NCBI GenBank assembly: GCA_001599595.1
Contig: BCHH01000010.1
Span: 789,359 to 853,358 of the forward strand
Direction of reading: 5' to 3'
Length of the DNA: 64,000 nucleotides
From: Beverwykella pulmonaria
Taxonomy: Eukaryota > Ascomycota > Dothideomycetes > Pleosporales > Melanommataceae
Part shown: positions 55,491 through 64,000 of the stretch, in pieces
Layout: every line of letters starts with the position of its first letter
Numbering within the stretch: position 1 is the first letter of the stretch
Notes under the pieces: model-generated
The model's database searches: none
What the model was told of the DNA's origin: nothing
What the model saw: the letters and a program-made list of their open reading frames with translations, nothing else
Translations under genes and position numbers: made by a program

Positions 55491-56519
55491 CTACACGCCG
55501 CTCATAGCGACTTCCCTCCCGGACCAGGGCCGCAGGAACTCTGCTTCGCCGAAGTCATTCGAGTCCCCTGTCACACGGTCTTCACTCTGCTCTGCGTTCT
55601 CCAGGTCCATGTCGATGTCTGATTCTTTAAAAAGTACGGAATCGACCTCCATGACCCGCCCAGCTTGGTGTCTCCGGGTTTTGGGCTGTGCAAATGGCCG
55701 GAGCGCGGATTGAGGGAGGGATAGAATCGACGACGCGGGTGTTGCTGAGAGTGGGGAGACGGGGACGTCGTCTTCGGAGACTTTCATGGGGAGCGCGAAG
55801 AGAAAGTTTGAGTTTAAGTTGAGGGTTTGGCCGTCGTCGTCTTGCCATGAGCGTTTGTGCAGGTTGGTCGGGTTCGGTGTTTGCAGTGAAACAATGGACA
55901 GGCTTGAATTTGTGGAGTCATGCGACGAGAAGGGCTGGTTGAAGGCTTGCGCCGGCAGAGGAAAGAGGTTCACAGGTCGATCGCCGTTCTCATCTATTCC
56001 GCCGTATAGATGCACGTTCGTGACCGGCTGCTCTGCAAACCCTCCGATTTTGTGAAGGCCAGAAAAGGGCAGCAATTCCCGTTGGTGCTGGTAATTTTCC
56101 GGGCCAGTTTCCCGCGCTAGCTTCACGCTGTATGCATCTGCAGAGCCCATGGTCGAGCCTGTAAGGGGGCCGCCCTTGGACAGCGTCGTCTGGATGGAGG
56201 GCAGAGTGACCGACTTGTGTGTCTTGTAGCCCTCAGGCACGCTCTTCCTAACCCTCATGCCGACGCTCAAGAGATCGGCTTGCACGCTGCCAGGGATGCT
56301 AGGGATAACACTCTCTCGTTGCACTCGCTCTCTACCGTGGTGTTGGTGTTGATTTCGGGTAATCGGATCAGACCCCCGCTCCTCCCAATATTCGTCTTCG
56401 TCGTCTGATGGAGCTTCGCGCGCAAAGAAGCTGGTGATGGACGACTGGTGAAAGCTGCGCTTGTCTCGGTGGGCGGTCGACGGCGTGGAAGACGAGGTGT
56501 TGTTGTGTGCGTGACGCAT
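55491..56519 (-). CDS. ribonucleotide reductase inhibitor-like protein (Dif1/Spd1/Sml1 family) with PIP box
   Basis: Single exon, 342 aa from the first ATG at 56519 (codons upstream in frame lack an ATG). Two short motifs stand out in an otherwise disordered, Ser/Pro-rich protein. Residues 25-32, QSSITSFF, match the PCNA-interacting PIP box (Q-x-x-[ILM]-x-x-F-F). Residues 86-100, VGMRVRKSVPEGYKT, match the Hug motif of the family (Pfam PF08591) that includes yeast Dif1, Sml1, Hug1 and fission-yeast Spd1. These proteins hold back ribonucleotide reductase, by inhibition or by moving the small subunit to the nucleus, and are destroyed in S phase or after DNA damage. Spd1 is degraded by CRL4-Cdt2 on PCNA through a PIP degron. 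Here the Thr of that degron is present (Thr29) but the Asp is Ser30. The length is greater than in yeasts. Two ACGCG cores lie upstream. Confidence 0.75.
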   Translation of the reverse strand: MRHAHNNTSSSTPSTAHRDKRSFHQSSITSFFAREAPSDDEDEYWEERGSDPITRNQHQHHGRERVQRESVIPSIPGSVQADLLSVGMRVRKSVPEGYKTHKSVTLPSIQTTLSKGGPLTGSTMGSADAYSVKLARETGPENYQHQRELLPFSGLHKIGGFAEQPVTNVHLYGGIDENGDRPVNLFPLPAQAFNQPFSSHDSTNSSLSIVSLQTPNPTNLHKRSWQDDDGQTLNLNSNFLFALPMKVSEDDVPVSPLSATPASSILSLPQSALRPFAQPKTRRHQAGRVMEVDSVLFKESDIDMDLENAEQSEDRVTGDSNDFGEAEFLRPWSGREVAMSGV

Positions 56520-56787
56520 CGTAGAGACAGAAGGGGAGGCTCGACACACGGTGGAACGACGGAGAGGGGGATGCACACCCTAGTCTTCAGCTGAATTAGG
56601 AATAATGCAGTTGTGGCTAGGCGACAAGGTGCTAGGATGTACTGCGCAATCTACAATTTAAAAAGAGCGTTGGCGGGTAGATTTGGTGACAATAAGGAAG
56701 GCGAAAAGAAGGCACGGTGGTTGACGATGGAATTGACAAGGTGAAGGTTGAAGCGGCAAGGTGCGTTGTTGATCGCTCGCGGAAGAG

Positions 56788-56809
56788 ACGCGAGCGCCGG
56801 GATTCGCGT
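56788..56809. promoter_or_regulatory. pair of MCB-like ACGCG sites upstream of the RNR inhibitor gene
   Basis: ACGCG at 56788-56792 and its reverse complement CGCGT at 56805-56809, about 270-290 bp upstream of the ATG at 56519. ACGCG is the core of the MluI cell-cycle box bound by MBF in yeasts, which drives S-phase genes. A five-base core is short, so this is only suggestive. Confidence 0.3.
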
Positions 56810-57215
56810 GTTGAAGCTAATCGCCGCAAGTGTCATCAACGTGAATCACGCTGAAGCAGTGGGGTCAAACTTGGTGAATGAGATGTTCATTAATTCACCA
56901 CAAAAACAACTTCAAGCGAATTGTGGTGTCAGGCATGAAGTAGCACACAACGGCAATCAACAGAGCATATGTTCACGAGTTCATGTCTCAATTTCCTTCT
57001 TCAAGCTTTTCAGTTCCGAATTTCATGCATATGCTGACATGCATAATAAACGATTGTTCACAGTTCTTCACGGTTCTTCCCGGTTCTTAAGAAAATCCAG
57101 TATCATGTCATCATGATATTTTGCATTCATCTATCTCGTCCATGCAGGTCCATGCGGGCCCACATTGGGATTTTTTGTCGTGAGGGTCCGGGTATACGCC
57201 GCTCCAGCTTGGAAC

Positions 57216-57833
57216 CTAGTAAAAGAAACCGAGCACCTTTCCAGCAACGTGCTTCCTCCTGGCCTCTTCGTGATCGAGAATACCGGCGGAGGTGGTGAGA
57301 ACGATGTAGCCGAATTGACGGGAAGGTAGAAGCTTGACGACCCACTTCTCGAGATCGCGGAGCTGGACGTTGTAGCGGGGGCTGATGACGCCGGTCTTGT
57401 TGATCTGAACAAGGTCAGTGGTTGCACTGATTGATCCCTGGATTGGATACTTACACGTCCGTTGAGCTGGATGACGATCTTGCCATTTCGGTGGTCATCG
57501 ACCTCCTCGAACTCGCCAATATAACCTGAAAGAAGTATTAGCATGTTGCGAAGAAATAAACATCAGACGTCATAAAAGATCCGAAGACGTGTAAGTCCTT
57601 CGTAATTTTGATCTGTCGCGCACTTAAAGGGCAAAGATTGTAGGGTGTCAAAATCTTTGCCTAGTTATCAGCGCGAGGAGTGGAAGAAAACCACACTCAC
57701 CATGACGTTGCATGACGGTCAGGAACTTGATGATGACCTTGGAGCTGGGTCGGATCAGAACCTGGCGCTTGCCAGACTTCTCGGCGTTGTTGATGGCGTT
57801 GAGCGCATCGTTGAGGACGGAGGTCTTGACCAT
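57216..57833 (-). CDS. RPS22: 40S ribosomal protein S22 / S15a (uS8)
   Basis: Three exons, complement(join(57216..57404,57455..57525,57701..57833)), 130 aa, the exact usual length. uS8 binds the central domain of 18S rRNA in the small subunit. Marks: [73 protein letters not shown] and the end [20 protein letters not shown] / GKVLGFFY. Introns are 175 bp (GTGAGT) and 50 bp (GTAAGT, CTGAC branch). The start has a strong context (GCCACCATGG). A further intron in the 5' leader, common in such genes, was not resolved. Confidence 0.96.
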
Positions 57834-58472
57834 GGTGGCGGAAGGAGATTCTCACTGGCGGCTTGCGAATGAGGTATCTACGCAAAGGTCATGTTAGCCT
57901 CCAGAAGCCAGAGCCAGAAAGAGTGCCCTCAGTGTGCCACTGGAGGGTTCTTCAGCTCTTGTCGCAGAGAGAAAGCGTATCATGCTCGCATGTGCGGGCA
58001 CGATTGCTTCCCCTGGCTATCTGAAGGGCACTCGGTAGATGGACGACATACCTCGTGGGGTTGTTGGTGTGTGTTGAAGATCGATTGACGGTGTCTTGAA
58101 GAAGTTTTTGTGAAGCCCCAAGCTCAATTTTGGTGTGGGCTTGGCTCGGCAAAATGGCGGGCCGAGTTAGGAGGTCTGTGCGCGGCGAACTCAAGATCTG
58201 TGCAGCAATAAGGTCCTCCAAACTGCTTCTTCTGCTCAACAGAACCCAATTCGCATTCTCCACCACGATTAGACTGTGAAATTGAAAATTCATGGCTCGA
58301 TTATCACAGTTGTTGCCCCTTATCTAACATTGGCACGTGAGGTCGATGTTTCGCTAACAGCAAGAGACTTAGTCATGACGTATCTCTATCGCCTCTATCA
58401 CAGGCGCACCGAAACCTCAACGTCACACCATTCTTAGATGTACAACAACTGATTTTTCTACCCTGTTTCAAT
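57834..58472. promoter_or_regulatory. divergent upstream region of RPS22 and the LysM gene
   Basis: 639 bp between the two start codons. The part next to RPS22 is probably leader, perhaps with a leader intron. No specific site could be named with confidence. Confidence 0.35.
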
Positions 58473-59358
58473 ATGTCCGAAGCTTGTTGTACCTGCGCTA
58501 CTCTTCTCTCATCTATTCCGCCAACGTACAACGAGAAGACCGAGAAACCTACGCAGTACGAGCGCCGTCTGGAATGCTGCGATCGCGCGATATGCGTTCG
58601 ATGTATCACAGACAATCCGCGGTTCGGAAGCTACTGTCCCTTCTGCCAGGTCTCCATAGTGCCGTCTCCACTACCACAAGGCCTGCGGGATCCTCCTTCG
58701 TATTCGCCACCGGCAGTACCACAGGTAGATAACGAACCACCGCCATATTCGGCGCACAATTTACTACAACCACCACAAGAGAAGTCCAAGGGTGAACCAG
58801 CGGAACATGCTCCAGATGTTCTACACTTTGTGGACCCCAACAGCGACTCGATCTCCTCCCTCTCCCTCCGATACGGCGTGCCTCTTGCTGCTTTGCGAAC
58901 TACCAATAATGTATACGCAGACCACCTGCTCGCGGCGCGTCGAACGATTCTGATACCGGGTGAATACTACCAAGGAGGAATTAGTCTGAGCCCCCGACCC
59001 CTCGAAGGTGAGGAGGAAGAAATAAAAAAAGGTAAAGTCCGAAAATTCATGGTGGGATGCAAGGTCGCAGAGTAAGCACTGCCCCGACTACAGTCAACCG
59101 GTAGTCTTGAAGGCCTGAGGCCCAGGCTGATCGAAGCGGAGTCTTGCTCCTCGTTACAGGTACGATATAGCGTTACTATACTTGCAGCAAGCAGACTACG
59201 ATCTGGACCAAGCAATGCAAGCATACAAAGCCGATGAGCGGTGGGAAAAGGACCATCCGATGGAGGCTGCAAAGAAGGGCAAGGCGAAAGTAAGACAAAC
59301 CCCCGGGCAACGGAGGTGGTTCAGTGGCAGCGGAGGAGGCTTTGCTGGTCAGATATGA
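58473..59358 (+). CDS. intracellular LysM-domain protein with N-terminal CxxC region and UBA-like C-terminus
   Basis: Two exons, join(58473..59071,59160..59358), 265 aa; 88-bp intron with a GTAAGC donor. There is no signal peptide. Residues 4-62 contain cysteine pairs (CCTC, ECCDRAICVRC, YCPFC) like a RING/zinc-ribbon fold. Residues about 65-100 are Pro-rich with two PPxY-type motifs (PPSYSP, PPPYSA) able to bind WW domains, as in Nedd4/Rsp5 adaptors. Residues 115-165 are a LysM domain (ISSLSLRYGVPLAALRTTNN, then RTILIPGEYY). After the splice a UBA-like helix pair reads YDIALLYLQQADYDLDQAMQ AYKADERWE. Such proteins are conserved in moulds but unnamed; the layout suggests a cytosolic adaptor linked to ubiquitin, not a chitin-binding effector. 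That role is inferred from the motifs. Confidence 0.83.
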
Positions 59359-60647
59359 CCCATTTTAGCGTTGGGATTCTTGCAGGAACCAGTATCGCGA
59401 GCGCTTCCACGAGCCGAGCTAGACGGCATTTGTACAGCAGAACGGCATTTCTGCACAACATGCCTCCGGACAGGAGCTCGTTGTGATACAGTTACAGCCC
59501 CGGGGCTTTGGAGGGATTTCAAACTGCTTCCCGAATAGTTTGCGTACCACTGTAGAAATTTGTACCACCACACTCCAACATTTACACCTTCATCCATCTG
59601 CCCTGCATAGACGTTACTCAGGCTGTGAATCATGGAAGTCGACGCTCCGTATCGAAAACATCAACATAGTCGGGACAAATCCAGAGTTCACAGACTAAAT
59701 CATTCAATACAGAATTTATTCTGAACAACAACCCAACCAATTCTTCGTTCCCGTTCTGAGAATTCCTCGACCTACCCAAAGATATTCTAGTCCCGGTTGC
59801 AGTTGATACTTGGCGCTGATGACCCACGGGCCAATGACCCCGCCGTTTTAACCGCCGAAACTCGAAGCGCCCCATCCACTTCCATCCATGCCCTGTCACC
59901 GTGCGTCTTCCGTTTCAGACCCATCACACCTGCATCTTGCCTTATCATTCGCTGTGCCTCATGTCTGGCAATCCAAAGAAAATCACGAACGGGGAAAAGA
60001 AGTCAAGCCACGGTGCTTAATTGTACGTCTTGGGCCTGATCTAGTTTGGCCTGGTCTCTTCGAACGGGCCTGTTATTGGCGACCTCTTGCCGTTGGTGGA
60101 ATCTCAAGGCAGGAAAGGGCTGAATGAGGATAAGCGGTGCGAGTTGGAGTTTGTTACTTTTATTGTATTTTAAGCGGCGGGCTGCAGATGCAGATTAACT
60201 ACGCGCTCACGGGCGAAAATGATGGCAGGCTGACAGCAGACGACTCGCAGCATTGGACGGCTGATCGGCAGGCCGTTGATAGTTCTGACTGTTATTTTGG
60301 GACGAAGATGCTGGGTAGGCGTTCGAATGTGGGATTGTGGAGTATGCAGGTGGGTGTGGGCGCTTGAAACACCGATTACGACTTCATTGTTTTATAAAGG
60401 TATGCCAACCCTCCTCTTTGTTTCTGATCAGTCTTCAGGCAAAGAACTTCATCTGTGCTTTTGCGTTCGCGTCCATATATTTTCTTTGTTTCATTTGGTC
60501 CCTTCATTTTCTAGACGTTGGTGCTCCTGGTTGTGTGCCCCCCTCCTTTCCTCTGGTCTCTCTTTATATCGACACCCTCTCTATCCTTCCTATATATCCC
60601 ACTAAGGTTTCTTGATCCATTCACAATCTCTCACCACAACAACTACA
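59359..60647. other. intergenic, no gene seen
   Basis: 3' flank of the LysM gene and promoter of the four-TM gene. The 150 bp before 60648 are CT-rich with a TATATATCC element near 60590, typical of an expressed fungal gene. No further coding sequence is supported. Confidence 0.4.
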
Positions 60648-61419
60648 ATGGCCATCAAAATCAACCCCGCGCCCCTCCACATGGCGCAAGCCGTCCTCGT
60701 CGGGCTCAGCGCCCTGATGAGCGTCTGCATCATTGGCACCTCGGCCCACACGCTTTCCGTCTTCAACAAAAAGCAGACCTCGAACCCTTGGTGGCTCCCA
60801 CTATGGCCCCAGCACTTTGACGTCCACGGCACGGAATGGCTTCTTGGGTCTTCAGTTACTGTCTTCGTACTCTCTGTAGTATTCCTTGTGTTCAACTTTG
60901 TTCCTGCCGTACGTCCCCAATATCGCCATCTCTTCCCAAGCAAGAAACGGAGACTGATAGTTTTGCACAGTTGTCCATGGCACAGAAGCCTACGCTCCGC
61001 GCCTTCCTTGGCCTCGGCACTCTCATCCCCTCTGCGCTCCTCACCCTCGTCAGCGTCATCTATGCACACATGCTCAACAACAATTCTCCCTCGTTCGACA
61101 CAATCCAGACCTGGACGTGCAAGTACAAGAACGGCAAGGCCCTAGGAGAAGACATCCCACTGTCGGATGATCTGGGGAATGGGGATTTTGGCGCTATCTG
61201 CCGCGAGAGCGTAAGTCATTGTTCACTATTTGATTAGATTGGTGTATGAAAGGATGAATGCTGATGATGAGACAGAGATTTGCACTTTGGGGCACGTGTT
61301 GTGTGTTTTTCATGTTGCTTGCTGGCGTCGGACTGACCTTTGTGGCCTGGGCCGCGGATAAGTGGGCGCTAAGGAGTGACAGGAAGGAGCAAGAGATGAC
61401 CGGGTCACCCCAGGCTTGA
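60648..61419 (+). CDS. four-TM fungal membrane protein (unknown, SUR7/PalI-like topology)
   Basis: Three exons, join(60648..60908,60971..61210,61276..61419), 214 aa; introns of 62 and 65 bp (GTACGT, GTAAGT), all phase 0. Four membrane helices: MAQAVLVGLSALMSVCIIGT (about 12-32), LLGSSVTVFVLSVVFLVFNF (about 66-85), FLGLGTLIPSALLTLVSVIY (about 99-118) and CCVFFMLLAGVGLTFVAWAA (about 175-194). Between helices 3 and 4 lies a loop with two cysteines (WTCKYK and AICRES), which may form a disulfide outside the membrane. The C-terminus is short and charged. The pattern resembles MARVEL/SUR7-like fungal proteins, but I cannot name the family. Confidence 0.8.
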
Positions 61420-61801
61420 ATGCAGACATAGATTTCGTCGATATTGAGTCAAGAATGACAAAACGAACTGCCCGCAATGCGACACAGCACGATACGATAC
61501 GATTCGCTCAGGACGTGGGGTCACAATGAGGAGCCGCTGCTGGCGAGGAGGGCTTATACGCGCGGTGGTTGCTCAACAGGCGCTTGTATGGATGGGATGG
61601 GATGGAACTAGCACGGATTGGAGTAATCTTCATTAGTATTTAGTTTGGAGTATCGATTGTGTGACGCTGTGGAGTTCAGCATGGCGGCGTATGTAAGATG
61701 TAGTATTGATTCAGGCTACGTGCCACCTGTAGATCATGTCTCATTTCCGCCGCCGTTCCGTCCCATTATCTTTTCTGGCTCTTCTTTCCCTTGCTGCGTT
61801 T
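61420..61801. other. intergenic, convergent 3' regions
   Basis: 3' flanks of the four-TM gene and the GH1 gene; nothing coding is supported. Confidence 0.45.
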
Positions 61802-63755
61802 TCACTTTTCTTGATACACATTGAACATGTTAACGTACTCGAATGCGCTGGCTTTGAAATACCGCTCCTGCGTCGTGAGATTGACGTACTGTTATCACAA
61901 GTCAGCCATGTCCCCGTTCCCGTTCCTCACCCATGAATTTAAAATATATATAACGCACCTGGATGCCGAACTTAACACTGTACCCCTGACTCCACTCCAT
62001 ATTATCGTAAATACTCCACGCGAGCGTGCCCACCACATTCACGCCCTCGGACAGCGCAATTAGAATAGCGGATAGATAATCGCGGTAGTAGGCAGAACGC
62101 AAGGGGTCGGTGACGATAGAAGCAAGGCTCGTGCGGTGTTCTTCATACGGCTCGCTCATGCCGAATTCGGTGATGGCTACTCCGCCCTATCCATGTACAC
62201 GTCAGTACCTCGACCTAAGAAGTGAGACTCGAGGGATGAGGTAGAAGAATGGAATGGAGGAAAGGGGCGCGTACCCGGGGCTTCCACGTATCCTGCATAT
62301 AATGCAGAAATGTGGGAACCCAATCCGTCGCCTTGAACAGCCACGGAGTCCCCGGATCGCTCGCGGGGCCGATCGCCCAGTAATTGTTCGCATACACCTT
62401 TGTCGAGTTGTAACAGCTGGGAAAGAGAGGGTGCGAGCTATTCGCAACACAGTCGGCAGTCCCGCTATCGGGCGCCATGATGAAGTCGCTCGTGTACGCG
62501 TCGTGCGCAAAGATATCACAAGTCCCATTGATCTGCGCCTTTTGCGCGTCGGTGAAGGGGGTAAGGAATGTTTCGACGTAGGTCTTGAGATGGGCCGGAT
62601 AGTCCCCGTTGATGAAGGTCGGGTTCGCGAACCAGCCTTCTTGGAAGTCCCATGCGCGCTGGACGGCTTCGGCGTCGGCGGACGAGTCTGTGAGTGGGAT
62701 CTTGTAGCCCCCGTTTGTTTTGAAGCTGATACTCAGACTCTCGTTTAGCGATTTGCCGAGACGGTAGGCGGCCGAGTGGGCGAGGAGGACGTTGTGGCCG
62801 CAGAAGTACGGCTGTTGCTTCTTCGGGAGGGTGGTGGCTTTGAAGAAGTTTTCGGGCAGCGGATAGAAGCCGCAGAACACAATGGGTTCGTTCACGGTAA
62901 ACCAGTAGTGTACCTTCGCACTCCATCTCGTCATAACAATCCGTGCGTATTCGGTGAAATCGTCGACGATGTTGGGGGAGAGCCAGCCGCCGTACGAGTT
63001 CTGCAAGAAGAGGGGGAGATCCCAGTGGTAGAGGGTGACCATGGGGACGATGTTGTACTGAAGACAGGTGTCGATGAGGTCGTCGTAGTGCAGGAGTGCG
63101 GCTTCGTTGATGGGGCCGCGGCCAAAGGGAAGGATGCGCGACCAGGAGAGGGAGAAGGAGTAGGTTTTGATGCCGAGGGCGGCGATGCGGGCAATGTCTT
63201 CCTTGTACTGGTAGTAATTGTTATCGGCAACATCGCCTGTCTCGTTCGTGACCACATAATTTGGGACTCGGTGGCTCAGCACGTCCCAGATGCTCGGTCC
63301 CCTTCCCTCGGCCTTGACGGCGCCCTCAATTTGGTACGCGGCTCCGGCCACGCCGTACCAGAAATTGGCTGGGAAGCTCCAGCTCTCGTTCTTGGACTGG
63401 AGTGGTACTTGCCGGCCGGCGGGGAAAGACGGGTAGTAGAGGGATGGCGGCGGAATGAGGGAGCTGGACGGGATGGGTGTGGGCTGGACCGTCGTGTTGA
63501 TGCTGAACGTCGAGACGGGTCCGACGTAGAGATCCCAGAGATCTGAGCGCGTCAGACAGTTCCCCCGCTGTTGGTGAGGTGGAAGGTCCCCTGGAACTGC
63601 TTACCGTCTACAGAGAGCTCGACATTGGTAACAAAGGATGCTGCCGCCGAGCTTGTTTGGCTCGCACTCGCGGCAAGGGTGCTGGACGGAATACTTTGAG
63701 AGACAACGCTTTGAGACGCTGCTAGGAGCAGGGCAATGGCAGTAGCGAAAGTCAT
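61802..63755 (-). CDS. secreted beta-glucosidase, glycoside hydrolase family 1
   Basis: Four exons, complement(join(61802..61888,61959..62186,62275..63542,63605..63755)), 577 aa; introns of 70, 88 and 62 bp. Signal peptide MTFATAIALLLAASQSVVSQ, then a Ser/Ala-rich stretch and a beta-rich segment before the catalytic barrel. Marks of GH1: AGAAYQIEGAVKAEGRGPSI, SFSLSWSRILPFGRGPIN, PMVTLYHWDLPLFLQ, WFTVNEPIVFC with the acid/base Glu, GHNVLLAHSAAYRL, AITEFGMSEP with the nucleophile Glu (family I/V-T-E-N-G, here Phe after Glu), and GTLAWSIYDNMEWSQGYSVK near the end with the glycone-binding Glu/Trp. GH1 enzymes split beta-linked glucose or galactose from the non-reducing end. Secreted GH1 with an N-terminal extension are found in moulds; the substrate is not known. 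Confidence 0.92.
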
Positions 63756-64000
63756 GTCTTCGCACCAGAAGGATCTCCAAGACAGCTGGAAATGTGACGG
63801 CAGGAAGTGTACTTGTACCTGAGCAGCATCTCCATGTGCCGGTGCCGTTGGAAAAATGTCGTTAGTGACATGCGGGGAAGTTGAAGGGGACTTGCGGGGT
63901 AGAACCACGGACACACTGGATGAAGCTGTGCCTAGCAGCGGAAACCGGAAGATTGTAGAGCGAGGGGAAGGGAGGGAGCGCAGGATGATGCATTGCAACT
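63756..64000. other. GH1 upstream region
   Basis: Upstream DNA of the GH1 gene up to the window end. No gene is seen. Confidence 0.4.

Noticed and set aside
62776..63546. 256-aa plus-strand frame antisense to the GH1 gene
   Set aside because: It is the antisense shadow of the GC-rich GH1 exon; the sense frame has a clear enzyme family.

Overview
The window is nuclear DNA of a filamentous ascomycete (Pezizomycotina; class not resolved). Short introns, mostly 47-65 bp with GTANGT-like donors and CTAAC/CTGAC-type branch sites, interrupt most genes. The gene set is typical of moulds: LsdA-like ferritin-fold protein, Pth11/rhodopsin-type membrane protein, GH128 and GH1 enzymes, Dal5-type transporter, caspase-like and ankyrin proteins. 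Nonsense changes in transposon-like DNA look like C-to-T damage (RIP-like). Exon joins were worked out by hand from splice signals and reading-frame continuity.

Left part (1-18000): an unknown membrane protein with a conserved fungal C-terminus, an LsdA-like secreted protein, a five-exon rhodopsin-like gene, a four-exon short-chain dehydrogenase whose active-site Tyr position is His, the six-exon leucine gene LEU2 (3-isopropylmalate dehydrogenase), a six-cysteine small secreted protein with a 28-bp minisatellite upstream, and the splicing factor gene RSE1/SF3b130.

Middle part (18000-46000): a gene-poor, repeat-rich accessory island. It holds a diverged 148-bp tandem duplication, a fold-back element inside an LTR-like sequence, a solo LTR with a perfect 5-bp target duplication, an unknown 760-aa membrane protein, a decayed folylpolyglutamate-synthase fragment and a decayed Tc1/mariner transposase. 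Next come a kinase-Sel1-ankyrin gene, a broken DUF6594 gene, and an intact three-exon gene fusing a caspase-like domain to a pseudokinase. The island closes with a 5.37-kb Ty1/copia element that has identical LTRs and a target duplication, but whose 1,588-codon gag-pol frame is full of stops. The signalling genes between decayed transposons look like a fungal cell-death or self/non-self locus; this is inference.

Right part (46000-64000): conserved housekeeping DNA. It has a hypothetical protein, a Dal5-family transporter, a GH128 glucanase, the divergent pair RPL17 (start codon alone in exon 1) and fibrillarin NOP1, a ribonucleotide-reductase inhibitor-like protein with a PIP box, RPS22 (uS8), a LysM protein, a four-TM membrane protein and a secreted GH1 beta-glucosidase. 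RPL17, NOP1 and RPS22 all serve ribosome production. No tRNA, rRNA or CRISPR feature was recognised.
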